A DNA stretch of 57,760 nucleotides. It comes from MFZZ01 sp964610165. GTDB taxonomy: Bacteria; Patescibacteriota; Microgenomatia; UBA1406; GWC2-37-13. The notes below the pieces were generated by a model that was not told the DNA's origin, searched no databases, and saw nothing but the letters and a program-made list of their open reading frames with translations. The translations under genes and the position numbers were made by a program. Position 1 is the first letter of the stretch, and the number at the start of each line of letters is the position of its first letter. Positions 8,747 to 15,715 of the stretch are shown here, one piece after another. The stretch spans positions 1 through 57,760 of the forward strand of contig CAZSUZ010000005.1 in assembly GCA_964610165.1 (NCBI GenBank). The letters run 5' to 3'.

Positions 8747-8775
8747 ACGATACTACATTTAGGGGTAAATTGCAA
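8747..8775 (-). promoter_or_regulatory. Promoter for the riboswitch transcript
   Basis: TTGCAA (8770-8775) and TATCGT (8747-8752) on the minus strand are spaced by 17 bases. Transcription would begin near 8740, about 20 bases before the aptamer. The spacing and position support an independent riboswitch-led transcript rather than read-through from the adenosyltransferase gene. Confidence 0.5.
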
Positions 8776-8791
8776 TAACTACCACTAATTC

Positions 8792-9313
8792 TTACGTTCT
8801 TTTTTCTTCTGGAGTATATTTACGAGCAAGTACAAATAAAAAATCAGAAAGTCTATTCATATATTGAATCATTAAAAGATCATTTTCGCTTTGCTTATTA
8901 TTAGATTGAGTAAATTCAACAATTCTTCGTTCCGCTGATCTAACTTTTGCACGAGCAATATGCAATCTGACACCAACTTCACTGCCCTGTGGCAATATAA
9001 AACGAGTTAATTTGGGTAAACTTTTATCTAATTGATCAATATACTGCTCCATTTTGACTATATGTTGAGTTAGTTTATTTTTTGGAAAATCTGCACCGGC
9101 CAAATAACCCATAATCACGTACAAATCAACTTGAATATCGGAAAGAAATTCTTTAAATTGTTGATCTACTACAACTTCTAAAGCAAATCCAATAAAACAG
9201 GTTGCTTCGTCAGTTATGCCGTACGCTTCTACCTGAGTGTCATATTTCCAAATTCTTTTTCCTCCAAATAAGGCTGTTGTGCCTGTATCTCCTGTTTTTG
9301 TATAAATACTCAT
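8792..9313 (-). CDS. PduO-type ATP:cob(I)alamin adenosyltransferase
   Basis: 173 aa, typical length for the PduO/EutT-like ATR family that makes adenosylcobalamin from cob(I)alamin and ATP. The signature start YTKTGDTGTTALFGGKRIWK is the P-loop-like ATP site, and the middle segment IARAKVRSAERRIVEF contains the conserved Arg/Glu motif of the family. It is cytoplasmic and forms trimers in known members. The start ATG at 9313 follows a TGnTACAAT extended -10 element by nine bases. The product is the cofactor of the class II ribonucleotide reductase encoded at 10587-12995. No de novo corrin genes are present, which suggests salvage of external corrinoid. Confidence 0.92.
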   Translation of the reverse strand: MSIYTKTGDTGTTALFGGKRIWKYDTQVEAYGITDEATCFIGFALEVVVDQQFKEFLSDIQVDLYVIMGYLAGADFPKNKLTQHIVKMEQYIDQLDKSLPKLTRFILPQGSEVGVRLHIARAKVRSAERRIVEFTQSNNKQSENDLLMIQYMNRLSDFLFVLARKYTPEEKRT

Positions 9314-9379
9314 ACACTTAGTATTGTATCAAAATAAAAATAGATTGCTGTGACAATTTATATATAGATTGGAGCCACA

Positions 9380-9408
9380 TTGACAACCGTTTTAAAAAAC
9401 GGTATAGT
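9380..9408 (+). promoter_or_regulatory. Strong sigma70-type promoter with leaderless start
   Basis: TTGACA (9380-9385), a 17-base spacer, and TATAGT (9403-9408). The ATG of the secreted Cys-rich protein is at 9417, eight bases after the -10, so the mRNA would start one or two bases before the start codon. Confidence 0.8.
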
Positions 9409-9416
9409 AAAACGAT

Positions 9417-10538
9417 ATGTCGAAGGTAAGACATGTCAAAGAAATAATATTATTAACACTTTTTCTCCTTGCATCTTTTGCCGTTGGCATAGTCTCTTTT
9501 CTAAGCTCTAATCCACAAGCTCGAAATACAACTTCTGCACAAGCTGCTTCTAATATAGATAATTCCTGTAAAAATGGTATTTATTATGTAAAGAATCCTA
9601 ATAAAACCAGTGAAGAGATATCTTGTGGAAGAGGAGTCTGTGGAGGCGTTTCTTATGAAGGAACTGCAAATATTAACTGGGAATCTGCTGGCAAGTGTTG
9701 GAAAGGTAACAGTGATTGTGGACCTGCATGTCAAGGTTTAGTACCTCTATGTTGCTACAAAATGGCAGAGACAGGAGATGCGGAAGATTGTCCATTCCCT
9801 GAAAGAAAATATTGCAGACAAGATCAATGTAAAAAACAAACAAAGAATAATGACTCAAACTGTGGATCAGGAATAAGTACATATTGTGTTGATATACCTA
9901 ATTGTTTAAATGATAGAGATGATGTACCTATTTTATCTTTAGAAGATCGTTTAGCTGGAAAAAAAGCATCATCTGGAGGCAATCCTATTCAACCAACGAA
10001 TACCCCAATTCCCCAAACAAATCCTCCTACACAATCTGCCACTCAACCAACACAAGTTAGACCAACAGTTCCAGATCCAACACCTACAACGAATACACGT
10101 TCTAATGTAACAACTACGCCAGTAATTGTAGAACCAACTCAAAATACACAACAACCTTCCCCAACAACTGCAGATACCTTTGTATTCGATTTTAAAGACA
10201 AGAATGAATCTGGAAATTTTGGGAATAATCCACAACAGCAAGATCAATCACAACAAAATAATACAAATCCAGTACCTACAAATTCTTCTATTACTAACAG
10301 TCAAGAAAAACCAATTGCTTTTTCATTACCCCAGATAGAAATCAAATCACCAAAACAAGTGTTACGAGATACACTAGATAGACCAACTATCGAAAAAATG
10401 AATGTTGCTACAGAGAAACCACTTGCAGTTGCAAAGGATACCTTTATAACAGTCAAAAGTTATGATCAACAATTAGAAAATACCGTTGAAAGTTGGTTTT
10501 TTAAAATCCGTGTTTCTTTTGTTAATTTTCTTCAATAA
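9417..10538 (+). CDS. Secreted or anchored Cys-rich protein with Pro/Thr linker
   Basis: 373 aa, family not recognised. An N-terminal hydrophobic segment (about 11-31) would export or anchor it. Residues 50-155 hold about twenty cysteines in short spacings (SCGRGVCGG, CWKGNSDCGPAC, LCCYK), suggesting a disulfide-bonded extracellular domain. Residues about 185-260 are a Pro/Thr/Gln-rich linker typical of surface proteins in Microgenomates. A Gln/Asn-rich stretch and a helical C-terminal region follow. The same layout recurs in the gene at 22558-23670. It has its own strong promoter and a shared bidirectional terminator with nrdJ. Likely surface-exposed; the binding partner is unknown. Confidence 0.75.
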   Translation: MSKVRHVKEIILLTLFLLASFAVGIVSFLSSNPQARNTTSAQAASNIDNSCKNGIYYVKNPNKTSEEISCGRGVCGGVSYEGTANINWESAGKCWKGNSDCGPACQGLVPLCCYKMAETGDAEDCPFPERKYCRQDQCKKQTKNNDSNCGSGISTYCVDIPNCLNDRDDVPILSLEDRLAGKKASSGGNPIQPTNTPIPQTNPPTQSATQPTQVRPTVPDPTPTTNTRSNVTTTPVIVEPTQNTQQPSPTTADTFVFDFKDKNESGNFGNNPQQQDQSQQNNTNPVPTNSSITNSQEKPIAFSLPQIEIKSPKQVLRDTLDRPTIEKMNVATEKPLAVAKDTFITVKSYDQQLENTVESWFFKIRVSFVNFLQ

Positions 10539-10541
10539 AAA

Positions 10542-10566
10542 AACCCTCCAGATGGAGGGTTTTTTA
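10542..10566. terminator. Bidirectional terminator between the Cys-rich gene and nrdJ
   Basis: A 9-bp stem, AACCCTCCA (10542-10550) with TGGAGGGTT (10553-10561), is followed by T's on the plus strand and by a run of T's on the minus strand (complement of 10535-10543). It sits between two convergent genes. Confidence 0.88.
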
Positions 10567-10586
10567 CCTTTATATTTAGGTTTTCA

Positions 10587-12995
10587 TTAACACTCTGCAT
10601 GTCCACAGCCATAACACTTTGCACATCCTTCTTCACGAGCAAGCAAGGCTTGTCCGCATTCAGGACACAAATCATAATGAGCTGTTTCTTTATGGCTAGA
10701 TACTTGCATTTGAGCTACTGGATTTGATGTTGCTTCTTCAAGAAGAGCAGGCTGCTCCATCTTTTCCACTAATTCCACTTCTTGTTCATGGCTATTACCA
10801 TTTGTCATTTGCTGTTGTTTCTGCAAATATTCAAAATGCATAGTAAGAACTTTTGCAATCGCGTCGGGTAAACTTCGAATTCTATCTTTACCAAATCCTA
10901 ATGTTCGCCCTCCACCAATTCCTGAAAGCTCGTCTATTACTTTTTTAAGTCTTTCTTCTGGAGCTAAATGAACCGTACTACGGAAATACATAGAAATCAT
11001 TCTGCCTAAACCTTCTGCCATAGCAAATACATCTGTTCCTGCTTTTCCGACAGTTATAAACACTTCATGAGGTTCTCCACCACCATTAGTGTTAACTGTA
11101 ATGTATGCTCTTCCCACTGGTGTATTAATTTTATATGTTGCACCATGTACAACCATAGGTCGTGGTTTTACTGTTGGGAATACTGGCTGAGATTGCACAG
11201 GAGCTTCTTCCTTCTTTTCTTCTTTCTTTCTCTCTAATACTCCTTGTCTTGACCCATCTCTCATATAAGCAATTCCTTTTAATCCTTGTTCATACGCCAT
11301 TGTATAAAGTCTTTTTACATCTTCTACTGTATGCGTTTCTGGAGCATTTACTGTCTTAGAAATAGAAGCATCAACATATTTCTGAATAACTGCCTGAACT
11401 AAAACATGGTCTTCAGGACTTAAATCATTTGCTGATACAAACCATTCTGGTCTTTTAATTTTTCCTGCTTCTAAATCGCGGCCATGTTCTTCATACCATT
11501 TTTCATATAGATGATGACGAATAGCATGCTCACCCAATCTATCACGTCGGATGAATTCAAATTCATATACTGGTTCAATACCCGATGTTGTTCCTGACAT
11601 AAGAGATGTGGAACCAGTTGGTGCCTGCATGAGAATAACAGAGTTTCTAATTCCATCTTCTTTTACTTTCTTTCTAATTTCTGCAGGCATTGTTTTCATA
11701 AAGCCACTCTTTATGAATTTTTTACCATCAAACATCTTAAATGATCCTTTTTCTTTTCCTAAATCTGAAGATGCTTTATAGGCTTCATAACAAATTATTT
11801 GATAAACCTTTTCTATAAACTTAAGTGATTCTTCAGAGCCATAACGGATATGAAGTCTAATCAGTGCATCTCCAAGTCCCATTGTCCCTAAGCCTATTCT
11901 ACGTTCTCCTTCAAGTTGTGTTTTTTTAATACCTGGGAATACATATGGATCCATATCAACGACATTATCTTGAAAACGTACAGCTGTTTTAACAACTTCA
12001 CGAAGTCCTTCAAAATCAAAATCAGCTGCTGTATTAATGTCATTTCCTTTAACAAAAGCTGCTAAATTAATTGATCCTAAGTTACAGACACCCCAAGCTG
12101 GTAAACCTTCTTCTCCACATGGATTGACACAGATTATTCTGTTCCAATAATAATTATTGTGCATTTTATTATATCGTTCCATAAACACAACTCCTGGCTC
12201 TGCAGATCTCCATGCTGCTTCTCCAATAAGATCCCAAATCTTTCTTGCTTTTACTACTTTGTGTACATTAATTTTCTTTCCTTTGGCTTTCCATGCTTCT
12301 ATATCACCATCCCATACTGTGTCATATTCTGGATCATTTTTATCAGGAAAAATAAGAGGCCAATCTCCATCAGCTTTTACTGCATCCATAAATACATCTG
12401 AGACACAAACTGAAAGATTTGCACCATTAATTTTTGAAAGATCTTGTTTAACTGTTATAAATTCTTCGATATCTGGATGCCAATCATGAAGCATAAGCAT
12501 AAGGGCTCCACGACGTGTTCCACCTTGTTGAATAATATCTTTAGTAGCAAGTGAAAAAAGTTCTGCCCAATTAATTGGACCAGAAGAAAATCCATTTACT
12601 TTTTCTACACGAGCACCACGAGGCCTTAAAGAAGAGATATTAATACCAACTCCTCCTCCACGAGACATAATCTCAATCATTTCTCCAAGTGTTTGAAGAA
12701 TACCATGTCGGGAATCTTTTGGCGATGGAATAACAAAACAATTATAGAAAGTTACACCAAAACCTGTTCCAGCTCCTGCTAAAATACGTCCGCCTGGAAC
12801 ATATTTAAAATCTTCCATAGCATCATAAAATGCTTTTTCCCATTTCTTTCTCTGATCTGGTGCTTCTTTTTCAGCAACAGCCTTTGCAACACGACGCCAC
12901 ATTTCATCGGGTGTTTTTTCTACAGCATTCCCTTGTTTGTCCTTTAGAGAATATCGGTCTATAAAAACCTTCTCTGATACTCCTGTTAATTTCAT
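10587..12995 (-). CDS. nrdJ: Adenosylcobalamin-dependent (class II) ribonucleotide reductase
   Basis: 802 aa from the ATG at 12995; an upstream in-frame TTG at 13010 is less likely. Converts ribonucleotides to deoxyribonucleotides with an AdoCbl radical. The active-site motif NPCGEE (Asn, radical Cys, Glu) and the redox Cys pair (YNCFVIPSP and VCNLGSINL) are visible, as are GGVGINISSLRPRG and the substrate-phosphate region QAPTGSTSLMSG. The C-terminal tail carries a Cys-rich motif (CPECGQALL, CAKCYGCG) that accepts electrons from thioredoxin. It lies downstream of nrdR with a 36-base gap, same strand. Length and motifs match the vitamin B12-dependent family. The AdoCbl-forming enzyme and a cobalamin riboswitch lie just beyond. 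Confidence 0.96.
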   Translation of the reverse strand: MKLTGVSEKVFIDRYSLKDKQGNAVEKTPDEMWRRVAKAVAEKEAPDQRKKWEKAFYDAMEDFKYVPGGRILAGAGTGFGVTFYNCFVIPSPKDSRHGILQTLGEMIEIMSRGGGVGINISSLRPRGARVEKVNGFSSGPINWAELFSLATKDIIQQGGTRRGALMLMLHDWHPDIEEFITVKQDLSKINGANLSVCVSDVFMDAVKADGDWPLIFPDKNDPEYDTVWDGDIEAWKAKGKKINVHKVVKARKIWDLIGEAAWRSAEPGVVFMERYNKMHNNYYWNRIICVNPCGEEGLPAWGVCNLGSINLAAFVKGNDINTAADFDFEGLREVVKTAVRFQDNVVDMDPYVFPGIKKTQLEGERRIGLGTMGLGDALIRLHIRYGSEESLKFIEKVYQIICYEAYKASSDLGKEKGSFKMFDGKKFIKSGFMKTMPAEIRKKVKEDGIRNSVILMQAPTGSTSLMSGTTSGIEPVYEFEFIRRDRLGEHAIRHHLYEKWYEEHGRDLEAGKIKRPEWFVSANDLSPEDHVLVQAVIQKYVDASISKTVNAPETHTVEDVKRLYTMAYEQGLKGIAYMRDGSRQGVLERKKEEKKEEAPVQSQPVFPTVKPRPMVVHGATYKINTPVGRAYITVNTNGGGEPHEVFITVGKAGTDVFAMAEGLGRMISMYFRSTVHLAPEERLKKVIDELSGIGGGRTLGFGKDRIRSLPDAIAKVLTMHFEYLQKQQQMTNGNSHEQEVELVEKMEQPALLEEATSNPVAQMQVSSHKETAHYDLCPECGQALLAREEGCAKCYGCGHAEC

Positions 12996-13031
12996 ATAGT
13001 ATGAAAACAATAAACTAATAATGTATTGTAA

Positions 13032-13478
13032 TTAACTAATTTTTTTTAATTCTTTTTCAAATTCTTCTAAATCTACAAATCTTTTAAATACTGATGAAAA
13101 TCGTATATATGCAACTTTATCAATCTCTTTTAATTTACTTGCAACCAAATTTCCAATTTGTTGACTTTCTATCTCTGTTTTGCCACCATTTGTTACCTCT
13201 TGTTCGACAAAATTAACTATTTCTTCTACTTGATCTGCAGTAACTGTCGTTTTACCAACTGCTTTAAACATCCCATCTCTTAATTTTTTCCTGTCAAAAC
13301 GTTCTCTTTTTTGATCACGCTTTATGACAAGTATAGGTAATTCCTCTACTCTCTCATATGTTGTAAATCTTCTTTTACATTGAGGACAAGATCTTCGTCT
13401 TCGTATTGTACTTTTATTATCTGATACTCTTGTTTCTATAACTTCTGTATTCGTATATTGGCAAAATAAACATTTCAT
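13032..13478 (-). CDS. nrdR: NrdR transcriptional repressor
   Basis: 148 aa from the ATG at 13478 (MKCLFCQ); the frame extends to a TTG at 13496 but NrdR proteins start right at the zinc ribbon. The ribbon uses Cys3, Cys6, Cys31 and Cys34 (CPQCKRRFTTYER), followed by an ATP-cone domain (about 48-138). NrdR senses ATP/dATP and represses ribonucleotide reductase genes. It precedes nrdJ on the same strand. I could not find two convincing NrdR boxes; a CCACTACTTGTGG element at 13504-13516 is only a partial match. Family call is secure. Confidence 0.95.
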   Translation of the reverse strand: MKCLFCQYTNTEVIETRVSDNKSTIRRRRSCPQCKRRFTTYERVEELPILVIKRDQKRERFDRKKLRDGMFKAVGKTTVTADQVEEIVNFVEQEVTNGGKTEIESQQIGNLVASKLKEIDKVAYIRFSSVFKRFVDLEEFEKELKKIS

Positions 13479-13861
13479 ATATTGGGTGTATAACAAATCT
13501 ATACCACTACTTGTGGGTTTTCAATAGTATTTATTATATCAAAATATATCATTAATTTCCGCTTATTTTTCGCATGTAACCTGTAATAATCCTGAACTAA
13601 TTCATAGGTTTTTTGAACAGTATTCATGATATGTATTGTTAAATAGATATATATATTTGTGATTTTTATAAAGGACTAGATACAATACCAGTAGTGTCAA
13701 TGTCGATATAGTAACCATAGGGTTGTATGTTTCTTACACTTTTGATATGTAATAAACACAACATTAAGCGAAAGCCCCAATACACATATCAATTAACATG
13801 TTTGTATTGAATTGAAGCTTTAAAGCATGAATTATTTTTACATTCTGATATAATTGTTTTT
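13479..13861. other. Intergenic region between nrdR and the PIN gene, no gene seen
   Basis: 383 bases without a supported coding region on either strand. It is AT-rich and holds the divergent promoter regions of nrdR and the PIN gene, including the extended -10 at 13846-13854. One weak palindrome, CCAC-tactt-GTGG at 13504-13516, lies 26 bases upstream of nrdR. No tRNA-like fold or riboswitch core was recognised. Confidence 0.6.
13846..13854 (+). promoter_or_regulatory. Extended -10 promoter, leaderless
   Basis: TGATATAAT (TGn plus a perfect TATAAT at 13849-13854). The ATG of the PIN gene follows seven bases later at 13862, so the transcript would begin at the start codon. No good -35 is visible, consistent with the extended -10 type. 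Confidence 0.7.
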
Positions 13862-14479
13862 ATGGAAACATACATAATTGATACAAACTTATTTTTTAAT
13901 ATGGAAGCAAATCTTGGAATAGGGAAGGATACTGAAACTATTATAAGGAATCTCACAAGCATCATAAAAAATATAAAAGGAAAAGCATTATTCATTATGC
14001 CACCGCGTATTGTAGATGAAATAAAAAGTTTTTTTGAAAATCCTGAACAAGAATTTTTAAAAGATTTTTTTAGTGAAATTACAGTTAAATCTCCAGATTT
14101 AGGAAATCTTCAGATAAATGCCTCCATTATTGCTGAATATATTGAAGAGTCAAGAAAGAGAGCTTATCGAAGTCAAGATGTCGCAGAAGAAGAAATAAAA
14201 CATGCAGGTGAGATGTTTATGGGTAAAGAAGCATTGGCTCAAAAAGAATTTCAAATGGCTATTGGAAAAATTGTTAAAAACTTTAGGAATAGATATAGAA
14301 ATGCGTTACGAACTGGTTTTATAGATAGTTTGGCAGATTTTGATCTTATTATGCTTGCTAAAGAACAGGATGCCTTTTTAGTAAGTACTGATGAAGGTGT
14401 TATTCAGTGGGGACGAAAGCTTGGTGTGAAGGAGATTGCCCCTTCTGTTTTGGGAAAAAAGATGCAAGAGTATCTTTAA
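13862..14479 (+). CDS. PIN-domain 'RNA ligase partner' family protein (UPF0278-like)
   Basis: 205 aa. The start YIIDTNLFFNMEANLGIGKD with Asp7 is the first acidic site of a PIN nuclease fold, and the C-terminal part (SLADFDLIMLAKEQDAFLVS, then TDEG) provides the remaining acidic residues near 160-180. This arrangement and the GIGKDTE stretch match the family named RNA ligase partner, best known in archaea, where it neighbours an ATP-dependent RNA ligase. No RNA ligase is seen in this window, so here it is an orphan. Possible role is RNA processing or end trimming (inference). Its last 80 bases overlap the end of the convergent membrane protein gene. Confidence 0.8.
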   Translation: METYIIDTNLFFNMEANLGIGKDTETIIRNLTSIIKNIKGKALFIMPPRIVDEIKSFFENPEQEFLKDFFSEITVKSPDLGNLQINASIIAEYIEESRKRAYRSQDVAEEEIKHAGEMFMGKEALAQKEFQMAIGKIVKNFRNRYRNALRTGFIDSLADFDLIMLAKEQDAFLVSTDEGVIQWGRKLGVKEIAPSVLGKKMQEYL

Positions 14480-15077
14480 TTTGCTCTAAACCCGTATCGT
14501 CTTTTTTTGTAGTATGTTGTTTGGGTGGTTGTTTTGTATCTTCTTCATCTTCAGGAATTAAATAAGAAAGCCATGTAATCATACGGTCAGTAATTGAAAC
14601 TGTCGGTTTGTCTTGGTAGACAATGTGTTCAGCAAGAATCTTCATAACAGATTTTTTAATGGTGTCGGACGGAATAATCATATAAGCATGAAAACTATAT
14701 GGTGGATTTGTCATTATGGTTAAAATAGTAAAACCAAATCGTTGGGTAAAGTAAAAATGTGAAAGCACTTCCCAACGCAATGTAATGCCAGCAGTTTCTA
14801 TACCAAACCGCGTAATTTTATTATCAACAATTGGTGGAGGTGTAATTGTTAAAACATAAAATAAAAAAAGAATTGACCAGATTGGAATGATTAATATTCT
14901 GTCACCTATAAAAAAAATAATAATGGTAAGCAATAATGCAACAGCGATATAGAACCTTAAAACACGTTTATTATTTTTTTTATATGCACGTAGTGGAGCT
15001 TTCCAAGAATAGACCACTTGAGGATTCATAGTCTCTGGAAGAGGCGTTGCAGATTGTATTAATGGTTCTTGAGGCAT
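14400..15077 (-). CDS. Hypothetical membrane protein with two adjacent helices
   Basis: 225 aa, family not recognised. Residues 1-30 are soluble with a Pro-rich start; a basic patch (AYKKNNKRVLR) precedes two membrane segments at about 41-60 and 64-84. The rest (about 85-180) is a mixed alpha/beta domain, predicted cytoplasmic, resembling the PH-like domain that follows two helices in many bacterial membrane proteins (inference only). The tail (180-225) is charged and rich in Gln, Lys and Pro. The reading frame runs 80 bases into the end of the facing PIN gene before its stop at 14400, so both C-termini are encoded by the same DNA. Confidence 0.65.
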   Translation of the reverse strand: MPQEPLIQSATPLPETMNPQVVYSWKAPLRAYKKNNKRVLRFYIAVALLLTIIIFFIGDRILIIPIWSILFLFYVLTITPPPIVDNKITRFGIETAGITLRWEVLSHFYFTQRFGFTILTIMTNPPYSFHAYMIIPSDTIKKSVMKILAEHIVYQDKPTVSITDRMITWLSYLIPEDEEDTKQPPKQHTTKKDDTGLEQIKDTLASFFPKQKGQSPSHQAFVPTE

Positions 15078-15172
15078 ACTTCATTTTTCTACGTTTTAGG
15101 TTAAAAGTCAAGTTAGAATAATATATATTAATTATAAAAATAGCTTTGCTTCAATCTTTTTGTCAAAAATGG

Positions 15173-15237
15173 TATAATAGGAAGCTTTGATTAAGTTAAT
15201 GAACATGTATACTTATATATATTATTAATAAACTTAA
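15173..15237 (+). promoter_or_regulatory. Promoter and inverted repeat upstream of the MarR gene
   Basis: A perfect TATAAT lies at 15173-15178, giving a leader of about 59 bases before the ATG at 15244. Within that leader TTAAGTT (15191-15197) and AACTTAA (15231-15237) form an inverted repeat, a possible autoregulatory site for the MarR protein. The -35 is poor. Confidence 0.4.
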
Positions 15238-15243
15238 CTAAAT

Positions 15244-15711
15244 ATGTTAAAAAATGCACTCCAAAGACTTGTAGGGACAAAAGAACATATAAAAACATAT
15301 GAGCTTATCCGTTTACAAGCAAAAACCTATAGATCTCTCAAAAACTATTTTAATACCAAACTTCTTGAAGAAAAACTTTCTTCACTTGAATGGAGTATCT
15401 TAGGGCTCTTACATAAACATGAAGAAGGACTCCGCTTTATTGAAGTTGCACAAAAAATGGGGGTTGAACCACCTTTTGTTACCGAACTTATATCTCAATT
15501 AGAGAAACAAAAAATGATTAAAACAATGGACAATCCTCAAGATAAACGAGCAAAAATTGTCCAACTAACGGACAAAGGTATAAAAAAATTAAATTCAGTA
15601 GAAACAAATCTTGAAGAAAAAGTTATGAATTTATTTTCCGATATTTCAGCAAGTGAATGGCAGACATATAGAAGTGTAATGGAGAAAATTGCAGGAATGA
15701 GTATAAAATAA
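15244..15711 (+). CDS. MarR family transcriptional regulator
   Basis: 155 aa winged-helix repressor, the usual length of the family. Helices at residues 15-45 form the dimer region, then the winged helix-turn-helix: LSSLEWSILGLLHKHEEGL, FIEVAQKMGVEPPFVTELIS (recognition helix region) and the wing DNPQDKRAKIVQLTDKGIKK, with the Asp-Arg motif typical of MarR proteins. C-terminal helices complete the dimer. It stands alone between the membrane protein gene and the convergent signal peptidase gene, with 4 bases between its stop and that gene's stop. The target is not known; an inverted repeat in its own leader suggests autoregulation. Confidence 0.88.
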   Translation: MLKNALQRLVGTKEHIKTYELIRLQAKTYRSLKNYFNTKLLEEKLSSLEWSILGLLHKHEEGLRFIEVAQKMGVEPPFVTELISQLEKQKMIKTMDNPQDKRAKIVQLTDKGIKKLNSVETNLEEKVMNLFSDISASEWQTYRSVMEKIAGMSIK

Positions 15712-15715
15712 AAAT

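Noticed and set aside
9969..10247. 92-codon open frame on the minus strand
   Set aside because: It is antisense to the Pro/Thr/Gln-rich linker of the secreted Cys-rich protein; its Trp/Cys-rich composition is the mirror of that biased sequence, and it has no start signal.
12157..12489. 110-codon open frame on the plus strand inside nrdJ
   Set aside because: It lies wholly within the conserved class II RNR gene on the other strand and its composition looks like a shadow frame.
13504..13516. CCACTACTTGTGG as an NrdR box upstream of nrdR
   Set aside because: NrdR control normally needs two longer boxes about 31 bases apart; only one partial match is present, so it is not called.
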